DNA of 64,000 bases, from contig CALXLA010000044.1 in assembly GCA_944389075.1 (NCBI GenBank), positions 1-64,000 of the forward strand, read 5' to 3'. The DNA is from an uncultured Spirochaetaceae bacterium. Its GTDB lineage: Bacteria > Spirochaetota > Spirochaetia > Sphaerochaetales > Sphaerochaetaceae. Below are positions 44,457 to 54,399 of the stretch, piece by piece. A program made the position numbers and the translations under genes. Positions within the stretch are counted from its first letter, which is position 1; each line of letters starts with the position of its first letter. Under the pieces are notes generated by a model. That model searched no databases. It was given only the letters and a program-made list of their open reading frames with translations, and had not been told where the DNA came from.

Positions 44457-44639
44457 AGTTCACATTCAGTCAATCTACTGTTAGACAACACGTATTGCCA
44501 TAATAGCGTATTGACCAATAATCAGGTCACGTTGACCAACGTAGAGCGGATAAGGCACCCTGCGTTTCAAAGAACTACGAGCTTTGCTGTGGTGTGATTA
44601 TTCGCCCGTAATAGCACCGGTGCTTTTGCGAACGAATAA
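44457..44639. other. Decayed stretch between toxin promoter and RhuM remnant
   Basis: It contains the toxin promoter (TTGACT 44468-44473 on the minus strand) and otherwise no intact gene. Confidence 0.5.
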
Positions 44640-44789
44640 TCAATCAAGAGTAAGCCAGACAGTATTCTTTGAAGCGGAAATCCTGACATCCAGCTCGAAA
44701 GCCCCATCATGGAACATCACCAATGCTTTGTTATCAACGTACATATTTCTCCCTGCTTCTGTCTTATCAATCACGAAGGCTTTCATCAT
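44640..44789 (-). pseudogene. RhuM-family N-terminal fragment
   Basis: A 49-codon frame reads MMKAFVIDKTEAGRNMYV and then ALVMFHDGAFELDVRIS and NTVWLTLD before a stop. The second half fits the opening of RhuM/virulence-type proteins, whose next residues (QMAELF-like) are missing. It is thus a truncated 5' end. RhuM genes are common cargo of restriction and mobile islands. Confidence 0.5.
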
Positions 44790-44797
44790 TATCGGTT

Positions 44798-45300
44798 CTT
44801 AACCATATTTCATCTACATCGGAGAGCCTCACCAATGATTTTGAAAGAGCTGGATATCAAATGAACAAAGAGACCATTGAAAGCTATATCGACAAACTCA
44901 TCTGCTCTGGCTTCATGCGCTCCATACCTCAATACAAAAGGAAAGAGGTCTAGAAACTTTATGCCCTCAATCATCAGATGGGAGTACTCTACAAAGCTGG
45001 AAGCGAGTACACAAAGACAATCCTTGAACATATCATTCTCAGCAGCATCCTTAGACATACAGATCTTATTCCCTCTTTATTACATGACAAAGAATGGTAA
45101 AGAGATATCATTCATTCTCACCGGCGAGAATGGAGAACCATGCTACCTCATCGATGTTTTCTGATGATAAGTATGCAATACGTGAGACTGGCGCCAGGAA
45201 GGGTGTAATAATCACAAGTGATCATGATTCTCAGGAAGATGATATAATCACAATGTCAATTTTAGAATTGGTAAATTCATACCGAATTCGTACTTTATAA
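44798..45300 (+). pseudogene. DUF4143-type AAA ATPase C-terminal remnant, frameshifted
   Basis: Three frames in succession carry pieces of one protein: LTNDFERAGYQMNKETIESYIDKL (near 44840-44910), NGKEISFILTGENGEPCYLIDVF (near 45095-45164), then KYAIRETGARKGVIITSDHD and ITMSILELVNSYRIRTL, ending at 45300. This is the order of the C-terminal DUF4143 part of archaeal-type AAA_14 ATPases. The ATPase half is absent. It is clearly a dead gene. Confidence 0.65.
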
Positions 45301-45308
45301 TATGCCAA

Positions 45309-48300
45309 TTATATTCTCTTATTCCGAGCGTGATTGATTTCAGCACGCACCGTGTCCACGCAATAATCCATATCTTCAATCAGCTCTTTGACAACAAAAC
45401 GCATCGGTTTCCAGCCATATTGTTCAATAGCTGCATCTCTGCGGAAGTCACTTTCCTTTCTCGACCCATCAGCATTGAAATGATACTGATACCCATCCAC
45501 CTCGATATCAAGCCTCACAAATTCATCCTGATATGCCATATCAAACCGGTATCCGAGAAAACTGTATTGCGGTTTTGTTTCAATTCCAGCTTTTTGAAGA
45601 GCGTTGAATAAGGCCTCTTCCCATACAGAATCAAATGTGACATTGTCATCTCTCTTTCTGGAGTATTCACTAAGCATACTCAGTATTTTCGAAGATGAAT
45701 TTCTGCTGAGAGTCTTGTTTCCTATGACAATAAGACACGCCTTAGCTCTGCTTAATGCAACATCATAGATGTTATTGTTCTGCTCATTGGTAAGATACCA
45801 GATCTGTTTATTCCTCATATCAGGAAGATACCCAAGGACAAACAGAATCACATCACACTCCCCTCCTTGAAATCCATAGGCTGTGTCAACTTTGACATCA
45901 TTATGGGAGAACCCATTCCCGTAGATTTCATTTGCAAGTCTGTTTGCCACTGCACGTAAAGGAGTAACAACACCGATAGAACCATTGTAATTTTTGTTCT
46001 TAAAATCCTTAAGAAACCCAATGCAAGTACTGATTTCGTGATCAAGGCCATCTTCAATATTTATCCATCGCAGGTGGTCACCTGTTTCAAATCCAGGAGG
46101 ATAATTCAAAGGCCGTTCATTTGTACGAATACGAAGATTTCCATTGTAAAAGGCCTTATTGATAAAACCAGCTATGTCTGCGTCGCAACGGAAATGTTCT
46201 TTCAGCATTGATGGTTTAGCAAAACGAGAAGCAATTGAATAGGCTGTGTTTGTATAAAACTCAAAAGAGGCCGTATTCGAATCAACAGAATAGTACTTTC
46301 CAAGAATCATATCATGCCGCCTCTTGCTCATCGTGATGATGGGCCGAAACTGCTCTGGGTCGCCAATAATCATTGCTCTCTTGGCTCTGAATAACATTGG
46401 AATCACGGAGACACAATCACACTGGGAGGCCTCATCGATAACAACCATATCGAAGACTCCGCCTGCAAGAGGAGAAGCATGGCGTGCTGAAAGAAGAGAA
46501 ACAGCCCATGCAGGAACTACTGAAAACATCTTCTGCTCAGCAGTTACCATTTTAGATTGCCTATCCTTAGAAAGGGCTTTCCATGTCGGGCCTGATTTGC
46601 TTGCAGCAGATCTCTGCTGCCCGATGAATTCATAGTCCTTTTCATCAAGAGTGCGTATCTGCTCCCCCCATTTATACAGAAGAGAGGAGGAAGCATTGTC
46701 AATCATATTCTTCATCGCAGCATTGTAATCGTCGCTATAATCTTTGCTTCCTGAAACTGCAGTATGGTATTCAGCATATGCTTTATTGACTTCTGCTTTT
46801 GCTTTTCTGTATGAAGCTGAGGCCGTGACCAACTCCTTGCAGATAGCATCTAGCTTCTTATCCTTATCAATCGAGATACTTGAAATCAGATGATATTTCT
46901 CGACAAGCTGAATTCTCGCATCCTCAATCTTCTTGCCATGGAGCATTCGATACAAGAACCCGGCAATTCCAGCTTTCTTCGAAGAATCAACTATAATGGC
47001 CAATCTGAGTATTTCACTGAGGGTTTGATCTTTGAAGACCGAAGAATCAGCATGAACAAGAATGGACTTCAGATGGGTAAGCTCTGATATATATTTCTGC
47101 TCAATCTTCAGATATGACGATACAATGTTATTCAATTCCTCTGAGACTTCTTTGATCTCAGAGACGGTATTTGCAGAATCCAAGACTATCTTGTCAGAAG
47201 CTTCACCGGAGGCTGGAACTGCAGAAAGAATTGTCCGCGCTTCCTCTTCTGGCTTCACCTGATACCAGTCAGTCAATTCTCCATCATCGCTATTACAATA
47301 TCGTATGAGCGGAATGGACCTGGATTCTGAAAGAAGTGTATCTGCTCTATCATGAATCGCCTCAAGAGCAGCGTGGTTACGGCTAGAGAAAACAACTGAC
47401 ATGCCTCGATATACACAGTTGGCTATAAGATTGACAGCAACCTGTGATTTACCTGTTCCCGGTGGGCCTTGAAGCACTGTGAGATGATGAGATAATGCAT
47501 CCTCGACCGCTTCAAGTTGCTCACTATTGCTAGTCAAGAAAGGAATTGCTGAGATTCTGGCTTCATTTGTATCTTTGTAAGGGTGCTTGCGGAAAATGTA
47601 TGCAAGCGCAGATTTGTCAAGCTCTGCAGCATCCGCCTGTTCTATCATCTTAAGTTCACGGATAAGGCCGTTATTGAAAACAGTATTGTCTGTTCGGAAA
47701 AGAATCACAGTATTGCATAGCTTCCTTCTCTTCTGTCTGCTCGATACTTTCGGAAGTGTCTGTACAGTGCGTTCAGGATCGAATTCATCGGCAATGTTTG
47801 AATATGTTGAGTATCCGATGATTGTTCTTAGAGCATGAGCCAGATTCAGTCCATCATCTTCCTCAAGTTCATCAAAGAGTTCATCAAGCTGTGATAAATC
47901 ACAGTTACGGGTTATCCACTCAAAATTGTAAGAGGCATTCTTGAATAAAGGCTTGATGCGTACTTTGTAATCCTTGCCAGGCCTATCATCTTTTGAAAAA
48001 TAATCACAAAAGCATATAGGGATCAGGAATAGTGGAAGATAGTCATAGACTTCTCCGTTCTCATCAAACCGAGCTTCAACTGGATATCCTATACAGGCTT
48101 CAGGCGAAGACTCATTACTTTGAGCAATAGCATGAAGCATCTTTGATTCTCTTGCCTTAAGAGATATGACGAAATCAGGTTCAAAATCGCTTTTATGAGA
48201 AGGAAACCATAATGATGGTATTGTTGGAGGAATATAGAACTGCTGTCCTTGCTTTGTCACAGATAAATGGAATTCCTTACGGTCCTCAGTCTTCACACAT

Positions 48301-48608
48301 TCAATGTAATAAGATAGAAGCTTCCTAAAATCAGTCCACTCTGCCTCTGTGCTCATCGTATTTCCAGAAGCCCCCATCCCAAGTCTGTTTTTGGGGAAAA
48401 TCTGTAGACCAATGTCCGCAATGCCAACAATCATTCCATTCGATTTGATTACATTCTTCCGTTTCATAAGATGAAGAAGAGATGGAGCATCACCGGGGCG
48501 TATTCTGTTAAGCAAGTCTATGAAATCATCATAGGTATAGTTACGGGGTTTACCGCCTCTGACTTCCCATTGCTCAAGTACTGCTATGATTTCTTCTCTT
48601 TCAGTCAT
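45309..48608 (-). CDS. SF1 (UPF1-like) helicase with C-terminal VSR/DUF559-like nuclease
   Basis: A 1099-residue helicase-nuclease, last gene of the island operon. Walker A GPPGTGKS is at 381-388, DEAD-like box VIDEASQC near 740, GDPEQFRPI follows, and late motifs DTAYGFQGGECDVI and DVALSRAKACLIV show an SF1 UPF1-like core split by a coiled insert (about 480-650). Residues 1000-1095 form a PD-(D/E)xK domain of the VSR/DUF559 kind: SVWEEALFNAL, GYRFDMAY, RLDIEVDGYQYH. The N-terminal 370 residues are unassigned. It starts nine bases after the Hsp70-like stop. Helicases of this type accompany CoCoNuT systems and are thought to unwind RNA or DNA targets. Confidence 0.88.
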   Translation of the reverse strand: MTEREEIIAVLEQWEVRGGKPRNYTYDDFIDLLNRIRPGDAPSLLHLMKRKNVIKSNGMIVGIADIGLQIFPKNRLGMGASGNTMSTEAEWTDFRKLLSYYIECVKTEDRKEFHLSVTKQGQQFYIPPTIPSLWFPSHKSDFEPDFVISLKARESKMLHAIAQSNESSPEACIGYPVEARFDENGEVYDYLPLFLIPICFCDYFSKDDRPGKDYKVRIKPLFKNASYNFEWITRNCDLSQLDELFDELEEDDGLNLAHALRTIIGYSTYSNIADEFDPERTVQTLPKVSSRQKRRKLCNTVILFRTDNTVFNNGLIRELKMIEQADAAELDKSALAYIFRKHPYKDTNEARISAIPFLTSNSEQLEAVEDALSHHLTVLQGPPGTGKSQVAVNLIANCVYRGMSVVFSSRNHAALEAIHDRADTLLSESRSIPLIRYCNSDDGELTDWYQVKPEEEARTILSAVPASGEASDKIVLDSANTVSEIKEVSEELNNIVSSYLKIEQKYISELTHLKSILVHADSSVFKDQTLSEILRLAIIVDSSKKAGIAGFLYRMLHGKKIEDARIQLVEKYHLISSISIDKDKKLDAICKELVTASASYRKAKAEVNKAYAEYHTAVSGSKDYSDDYNAAMKNMIDNASSSLLYKWGEQIRTLDEKDYEFIGQQRSAASKSGPTWKALSKDRQSKMVTAEQKMFSVVPAWAVSLLSARHASPLAGGVFDMVVIDEASQCDCVSVIPMLFRAKRAMIIGDPEQFRPIITMSKRRHDMILGKYYSVDSNTASFEFYTNTAYSIASRFAKPSMLKEHFRCDADIAGFINKAFYNGNLRIRTNERPLNYPPGFETGDHLRWINIEDGLDHEISTCIGFLKDFKNKNYNGSIGVVTPLRAVANRLANEIYGNGFSHNDVKVDTAYGFQGGECDVILFVLGYLPDMRNKQIWYLTNEQNNNIYDVALSRAKACLIVIGNKTLSRNSSSKILSMLSEYSRKRDDNVTFDSVWEEALFNALQKAGIETKPQYSFLGYRFDMAYQDEFVRLDIEVDGYQYHFNADGSRKESDFRRDAAIEQYGWKPMRFVVKELIEDMDYCVDTVRAEINHARNKRI

Positions 48609-48617
48609 CTGCTTTCC

Positions 48618-51146
48618 CTATAGATCTGCTGTAGGTATATTGAGATTGCCTTTGCCATTCAGATACAAATTAAGAATCGACCCCCATCTCTTTACATCCC
48701 CAAAACATGAGTCATTCCTTCTTGCAATATTTCTCAGTACAGATTCATCATGCAGCAATCCAACATTCATCAATACAGATTCTGATAAGTACTGATAAAA
48801 GCACTTCTCAAAAGCCTGCCTTTGAGACAGCTTCAAACCAATTGCTTTATAAATAAGTAACACTTCAGAATCCTTGTAATCGGAGATATTCAGAAGACTT
48901 ATGTACCTATCAATAAATAGCCTGACAGGCTCAGTGCCATTTGACGATAACATATTAAGAAGAATGTAATAGCTTCCATCTACAGTAATGACATCATTTT
49001 CATCCTGTTTGCAGAACTCAGAGTAAACGCTCCTGAGTTTCATCATAAAACAGAGAATTTTACATATATTCGAACGAATGCCTGATCCGCTTTGACTTGA
49101 GTAATAAGAAGAAATGAGCATATTCAGAGTTGTATATATCTGTGAAAGATCCTGAGCCAGTATCTCGAAGACATCGGGGTTGCTCATCATTATCTGATAG
49201 GCAGCACGATACCAGTGATTTGCCCCACTGACTCCTTGCTCAAAGCTTCCTGTAGATAACTTACGGAAGAATGCTTTCATGAATAGAACCCCATCATCCT
49301 GTGATGTGAACATGTTCGCACAGAATGATGCTTTTCCAGCATCCAATTTAAAGTATTTAGTCGAACATCTCTGTCCGAGATCTCTTATATATTTTCTTAC
49401 ATATTCTGTAACATGAGGAACCTGCAGAGGATGATATGTCCAGGCTGCTAGGGTGATAAGATCGGAAGAATGAGCTACCTCGAAACGTTCATCGATTGTA
49501 TTAAGAAATTTCAGGCATGCTTCCTTCTGATCCGGGTCTTCAGGCAATCCATCATCATCTTCAGTCGGTACACCAAATGTGTTATAGCGTTCAAATCTGG
49601 TAATATCCTTAGCTGCTGGATGAGCCCAGACCGATTTATTGATATCAGCCCCCTGCAAGAAAGCATTATTAAGTATGAAGCATCGAATCGGAAGATATAC
49701 TGAATCTGTAAGATATCCGGATTTCTTTCTGACATAAGGAATATCAGGAGGAAAGGAACGTTCCATTTCGCTCTCTAGTGTTTCTAGCGTCTTATCAGAA
49801 TCCTCCATCTTCTCCCAGTCGAGCTGGAGTCCCCTGAATATCGTTTCATACTTATGGTCTTTAGCAACGATATCAACAGAGGCTCTTCCCTGTCCAGGAA
49901 TCAGAGATGGTTGCAGTTCAAGTTCAATTGTCTTTCCATGGATTTCTTTTCTAAGTTCATCTGGGATATCAAAAGGCTGGAAAAGGCTTTTAAGCGGAGC
50001 ATTGCGTTTCTGCTCTCCCAATCGAAGATAGAATTCGACGTTTTTTGTCTCAGGATGAAGATAGATTCCATCAACAGTCTTACCAACAATCCTCTTACTG
50101 CTCCTGAGCCTCTGATCTGCTTCGATAAGAGTTTTGAAATGATATCGCTCACTCCTGTCTGCAACAACAAGGCTAAGAGCCTCGCACTCATCAAAGTAAG
50201 CCGTTATTTCATGCTCCATGCAATTTGCAAAACAGGCCGCACCATAAGCAATGGAATCACCGGTGGTATCTATTATCGGATTTTCGAACCATCTCTTAAG
50301 GGTGTCTCTAACCTCTGAACTCAGATTCCCAACAGCAATCACAGTTGTTATGCCTGTATTGCTGAGAAGTCTTATCCCATACAGGGGATCAATCGGGGCT
50401 ATTGCTCTCTCAGAAGCCGGTTGCAGCATGCCAGCCTTTATTTCATAAGGAATCTGAGGCTTAAGAACATCAGCTTTCAATACTCTGTTGAATGGATAGT
50501 TCTCTGATCTGACATATCCAGTATCAGAGTTGAGGAATAGCCTATGTGCCGGAATCCAGAAACCATCACATTCCTCAATCCAGAGATATGATATGGTTGT
50601 TCCAGTTGGCTCTATATCAACAACGGCAACCTTTTCGTGTTCACTGAATTCTTTCTGAATTCTCTCAGCATTGCCTAGAAAAGCCGCTACTGAACGCCAT
50701 AAAAGGACTGGGGTTTTATGAAGCCCATCTGTAGCAGCTTTTATCAGTTTGTTCTGGAAATCGGCAGGCAGACGATCTGGGACAGGAATCACCAGTTTCT
50801 CTGTCTTATCTATCTTTTTTCCTGCAAGAGGAAGGAAAACAGCTCTGAACCAATTCCGAAGACTCTCAGTATCTTCGCGGTCACTACCTGATAATGCCAA
50901 TATCTTTCTTAAATCAGCAGCCTTGGAAGCATCAATGGAAAACCCTTGGGCATCTTTGATGATTAGATCATCCAGCACTATATGTTCTGAATCGATGACA
51001 TAAGGCTGTTTATTTGAACTGCTATCAGGAGAAATCAATATCAGAGGAAGCTTCAGCTCATCACTTTTTATGGCATCCGTTTTTTCAGATGGCTCATAGC
51101 CGTAATACTTTCCTCCCCAGAGGTCCATAACAGAAAATGAACTCAT
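48618..51146 (-). CDS. Hsp70-like ATPase-fold protein of the island operon
   Basis: An 842-residue protein with an actin/Hsp70-type first part. VMDLWGGKYYGY replaces the usual phosphate-1 DLGTTNS; VAVVDIEPTGTTISYLWI (near 175) is phosphate-2; and TTVIAVGNLSSEVRDTLKRW with GDSIAYGAACFA (near 270-300) corresponds to the Hsp70 VGG...AVAYGAA region. Both phosphate loops are altered, so ATP hydrolysis is uncertain. From about 420 onward it is alpha-helical without a named domain. It overlaps the McrC-like gene by four bases. Hsp70 homologues are described in CoCoNuT systems and proposed to bind RNA. Confidence 0.75.
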   Translation of the reverse strand: MSSFSVMDLWGGKYYGYEPSEKTDAIKSDELKLPLILISPDSSSNKQPYVIDSEHIVLDDLIIKDAQGFSIDASKAADLRKILALSGSDREDTESLRNWFRAVFLPLAGKKIDKTEKLVIPVPDRLPADFQNKLIKAATDGLHKTPVLLWRSVAAFLGNAERIQKEFSEHEKVAVVDIEPTGTTISYLWIEECDGFWIPAHRLFLNSDTGYVRSENYPFNRVLKADVLKPQIPYEIKAGMLQPASERAIAPIDPLYGIRLLSNTGITTVIAVGNLSSEVRDTLKRWFENPIIDTTGDSIAYGAACFANCMEHEITAYFDECEALSLVVADRSERYHFKTLIEADQRLRSSKRIVGKTVDGIYLHPETKNVEFYLRLGEQKRNAPLKSLFQPFDIPDELRKEIHGKTIELELQPSLIPGQGRASVDIVAKDHKYETIFRGLQLDWEKMEDSDKTLETLESEMERSFPPDIPYVRKKSGYLTDSVYLPIRCFILNNAFLQGADINKSVWAHPAAKDITRFERYNTFGVPTEDDDGLPEDPDQKEACLKFLNTIDERFEVAHSSDLITLAAWTYHPLQVPHVTEYVRKYIRDLGQRCSTKYFKLDAGKASFCANMFTSQDDGVLFMKAFFRKLSTGSFEQGVSGANHWYRAAYQIMMSNPDVFEILAQDLSQIYTTLNMLISSYYSSQSGSGIRSNICKILCFMMKLRSVYSEFCKQDENDVITVDGSYYILLNMLSSNGTEPVRLFIDRYISLLNISDYKDSEVLLIYKAIGLKLSQRQAFEKCFYQYLSESVLMNVGLLHDESVLRNIARRNDSCFGDVKRWGSILNLYLNGKGNLNIPTADL

Positions 51147-52465
51147 AATGTTAACCCCCTGAAGAAAGAAGATGACACAATTGCGTTATATATGTCATGG
51201 GCAATATCATCACTGACAGACTTACCGACAAAGCGCATTGATTCCGTCTCTGCTCTGTACTCATTTCCTGATTCTGAATAGATTATCGATAAGCCTCTTC
51301 TTTCTGCTGTGAAAACATCCAGATGTGCATAATCAGGAATCAGATAGCATCGGATTACATGCTTTACATCTCCCATAACCGTATTAAGGATGTTTCCATC
51401 ACGGCATCTGAACTCTATTCCCTCATCATTATCCATAATCCGGAAAGAACGATTAGTTTCACCGCAATAGTCAAAATATGCTTGATTGGGATCTGAACAG
51501 AATGTTCCATTCTCTGAAGCATACTGGAACATCCAGATATCATGACTGATTGCACCTTCGGTATGAATTCTGTCATCGATTGCAGCAATTGCAATAAGCT
51601 TAGCTGTCTCATAGAACATCCTATGCCGATAACGCCACATAGTTTCAATCTCAGTAATATGATTCGCCAGACGAAGATAGCTGAGCCAGATTGCGTGATA
51701 GAATCTATTGTTCTGCAAAGTATAATTCGGTACCGGCACAGAATGAAGCATCCTGACTTCATTGAATTCTGGCATTGAAAGGCCTTTGCTTACAAGTGAG
51801 ACGAATCTGCGCACAAGAGCAACTTTCTTAGAGTTCCTGTATCTATCTTCTCTACCATATTTTGCAATATATCGCCGGCCTTCATTGAGACTATAAATCA
51901 TATACTGCTTTAGAACTCTGTTTTCGAGTGTATCCATTGATTCATGCCTCACAACCCCCATAAGCTTCTGCTTTGTTCCACCTTTCTCGACAGCAGTGTA
52001 GCCAGGCTGCCTTGCAAGCCATCTCATGCAATAGCTGTCTATCTGCTGGATATTGCCAAGAGGAACAAGCTCCTGATTTCGTCGCAGGACTTTTCGAGGA
52101 CTCTGTAGAAGATGTTGAAGTGAGATGAAATCGTTATCTGCTATCTGCACTATCATCTTCGAAGGAGGCTCATCAGAATAAGACGTATTAGAACAGTAAT
52201 CGAGAATAGAGGAAAGCTTTACAGGAAGCTCCTTGCGTTTATTCCTGATCCTATAAGGAAGAGCCAGGTCAGTTTCTGCCTCGTCGAGGATTGCTGTATA
52301 GAACTCACGCATATCATCCATGACATCGAATTTCAGCAGAATCTCATCGGATTGGCTGGAAGAGGCATAATATCGCCTGACTTCACGCGTATCAGTATAA
52401 ATCTCTTCTGTGAAGCGCTCATTGATTGATCCTGGATAAATGCGGAAGTCAGATAATATGGACAT
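51143..52465 (-). CDS. DUF2357/McrC-like protein
   Basis: A 440-residue protein with the DUF2357 core common to McrC proteins: LVPLGNIQQIDSYCMRWLA, then MGVVRHESMDTLENRVLKQYM (near residues 180-205), followed by helices. In McrC this part is joined to a PD-(D/E)xK nuclease that cuts DNA. I do not see a convincing D...ExK arrangement in the last 130 residues, so the nuclease may be lost or very divergent. ATG 52465 follows CAGGT; it starts five bases after the McrB-like stop. It should bind and stimulate the McrB-like partner. Confidence 0.75.
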   Translation of the reverse strand: MSILSDFRIYPGSINERFTEEIYTDTREVRRYYASSSQSDEILLKFDVMDDMREFYTAILDEAETDLALPYRIRNKRKELPVKLSSILDYCSNTSYSDEPPSKMIVQIADNDFISLQHLLQSPRKVLRRNQELVPLGNIQQIDSYCMRWLARQPGYTAVEKGGTKQKLMGVVRHESMDTLENRVLKQYMIYSLNEGRRYIAKYGREDRYRNSKKVALVRRFVSLVSKGLSMPEFNEVRMLHSVPVPNYTLQNNRFYHAIWLSYLRLANHITEIETMWRYRHRMFYETAKLIAIAAIDDRIHTEGAISHDIWMFQYASENGTFCSDPNQAYFDYCGETNRSFRIMDNDEGIEFRCRDGNILNTVMGDVKHVIRCYLIPDYAHLDVFTAERRGLSIIYSESGNEYRAETESMRFVGKSVSDDIAHDIYNAIVSSSFFRGLTL

Positions 52466-52470
52466 CACGA

Positions 52471-54399
52471 TTACCTGCTGACACCCTTCCACTGGAAGAA
52501 GGTGTTGCTGTTCCTGCTGGAAATCACTTCTGAAAAAATCTTTGTAAGCTCATCATCTTTGACTTTTTCTATCGTGCCCAGCATTGAACGAAGCACATCA
52601 GAAACCGCCGATTCTGACATATCAACGCCATTCAGTTTCGGGAGTATCTTCATCTCTATCTGATCAGCCAATGCTGCATTGAAGCTGGCTGGATCTTTAT
52701 CAGCACCCGGATACATCGAGACATAAGTCTCTATTGATCTCCACACACGATAAGCGAATGGATGGTTAATCTTTGCCATATTCTGATTCAGTTCAGTCAC
52801 TATTGAATCAAGCCTTTCCATCAGGTCTGGATGGAGTTTCTTTTCTTTGCAGAGCTTCTTCCATGAACTGTACTGCATATATCTTCCATCATCAGGATAC
52901 TTCTTGAAGAAAACATCATTGTCCATCTTGGCATTTATTGATTCAGGCATTCCGAATCGGAGCACATTCGCCCTATCCATTACTTTATCTGATAGAGTCT
53001 GTGTCGTCTCATCCTCATTCATCGTTCCAACGAAGAGAGTATTGGAGTCAACAAACAATCGTCTTGCGGACTCTGAATCACCTATTGAACCACCTTCAAT
53101 CTCAATCTCTGCTGTTTTTCTGACATCATCGTCAAATTTATCAGAGATACTCCTACGCTGTTCGAGCTTGCTCAGCATGTCGCTGAAGTAATACTCAACC
53201 CTTGCCAGGTTCATCTCATCTAGAAGCACGATGTTCATAGGAAGGGAGTCCTCTGTAGGATACTTCTTTATCACTTCCGCTTTATTGTTGAAGATATCAA
53301 ACTGCCATAGCATTCTTGAAAGCTCGGTTGCTTTGTATCTGTTCTGCATGTAGTTGTAGAATCCGAACATATCCTGTGGGCTATCCCATCTTGGTTGAAC
53401 AGCAACTGAAAGGAAATTCATTCCGAACGCCCGGGCATAGAGAGATGGCAAGAGACTCTTTCCTGTTCCTGAAATTCCTGCTAAGACAACAAGCGGAGAG
53501 GCGTCTTCAGCCTTGAGGCTGGTATGGAAAGCATTGATAGTCCTATCGCTGAAGATGATATTGCTATCCTTAAGAGCCTCTTTGAAGCCATTAAGCATAC
53601 TCTCTTCATCTTCATCTTTCATTGGGATTGCGCCTTTGTCAAAATAAGGCCTATCCAGATCTTCCCATCTTGTCTTCTCAGCCTTTTCTCGTCCCTCTTC
53701 CTTAGCCCATTGAATCTTGGAAGCTTCAAGATCTGTCGTCAGTTTTTCAAGCTTCTGCCTACCCTGCTCATATTGAGTCTGGACTTCTTGGCTCTTTGCT
53801 CTTGCCTCCTCAGTCTGCCTTTCGAGTGAGTTCTTCTCTTCCTTAAGCTTCTGAATATCAAGCCTGAGATTATCAACTTGGATTTTTAGGCCTTCTATCT
53901 GTTTATCGAGTTCATTAATCTGATCGTTCTTCTTATTTATCTCAGTGATGAGTGAATCATGTTTCTCCTGCTGATCCTTGATCTCTTTATCAAGCTTATG
54001 CTGATTCTCCTGAAGTTCTGTAAGTTCCTCATTCTTCGTTTTAAGGTCATCATCAGCAGCTTGAAGCTTTGAGGTTATCTCTTTGATATCCTCATTCATC
54101 TTATCTATAAGAAGTTTCTTATCATCATAATCTTTCTGGAAATCATTGATGAATTTCTCCATTGCTTCTTTCTTGTCTATGATCTGCTGAACAGCAAGCT
54201 TCTCAGCTTCGAGCTGCTTAATCTGCTCTTTGACGTAGTAGTAGTTATCCCTAGCCGCTGCAATTGCGCTTTCAAGCTTCTCTCTGGTCCGGTTGTATGG
54301 GTTCAATCTACGTGCTCTGAAGTACATGACACAGGAAAAAACAACAATGATAAGAAGAATGCCTACTGAGACTATTGCCGTTAATATTACAAGAATCAT
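52471..54399 (-). CDS. Membrane-anchored coiled-coil McrB-like AAA+ protein
   Basis: A 642-residue protein in three parts. Residues 3-27 are a membrane helix. Residues about 40-240 form a long, unbroken coiled coil rich in Lys, Glu, Gln and Leu. Residues 285-640 are a McrB-type AAA+ domain: Walker A AGISGTGKS (308-315), Walker B IVLLDEMNLARVEYYF (390-405), sensor-like LFVGTMNEDETTQTLSDK and arginine-rich VMDRANVLRF. It overlaps the coiled-coil partner upstream by four bases. McrB homologues with coiled coils define CoCoNuT systems; a membrane anchor puts this one at the cell envelope. GTP or ATP use is unknown. Confidence 0.9.
   Translation of the reverse strand: MILVILTAIVSVGILLIIVVFSCVMYFRARRLNPYNRTREKLESAIAAARDNYYYVKEQIKQLEAEKLAVQQIIDKKEAMEKFINDFQKDYDDKKLLIDKMNEDIKEITSKLQAADDDLKTKNEELTELQENQHKLDKEIKDQQEKHDSLITEINKKNDQINELDKQIEGLKIQVDNLRLDIQKLKEEKNSLERQTEEARAKSQEVQTQYEQGRQKLEKLTTDLEASKIQWAKEEGREKAEKTRWEDLDRPYFDKGAIPMKDEDEESMLNGFKEALKDSNIIFSDRTINAFHTSLKAEDASPLVVLAGISGTGKSLLPSLYARAFGMNFLSVAVQPRWDSPQDMFGFYNYMQNRYKATELSRMLWQFDIFNNKAEVIKKYPTEDSLPMNIVLLDEMNLARVEYYFSDMLSKLEQRRSISDKFDDDVRKTAEIEIEGGSIGDSESARRLFVDSNTLFVGTMNEDETTQTLSDKVMDRANVLRFGMPESINAKMDNDVFFKKYPDDGRYMQYSSWKKLCKEKKLHPDLMERLDSIVTELNQNMAKINHPFAYRVWRSIETYVSMYPGADKDPASFNAALADQIEMKILPKLNGVDMSESAVSDVLRSMLGTIEKVKDDELTKIFSEVISSRNSNTFFQWKGVSR

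Noticed and set aside
43847-45308. Search for an integrase or recombinase at the left end of the island
   Set aside because: Both strands examined; only antitoxin, toxin and gene remnants seen, and no tyrosine or serine recombinase motif.
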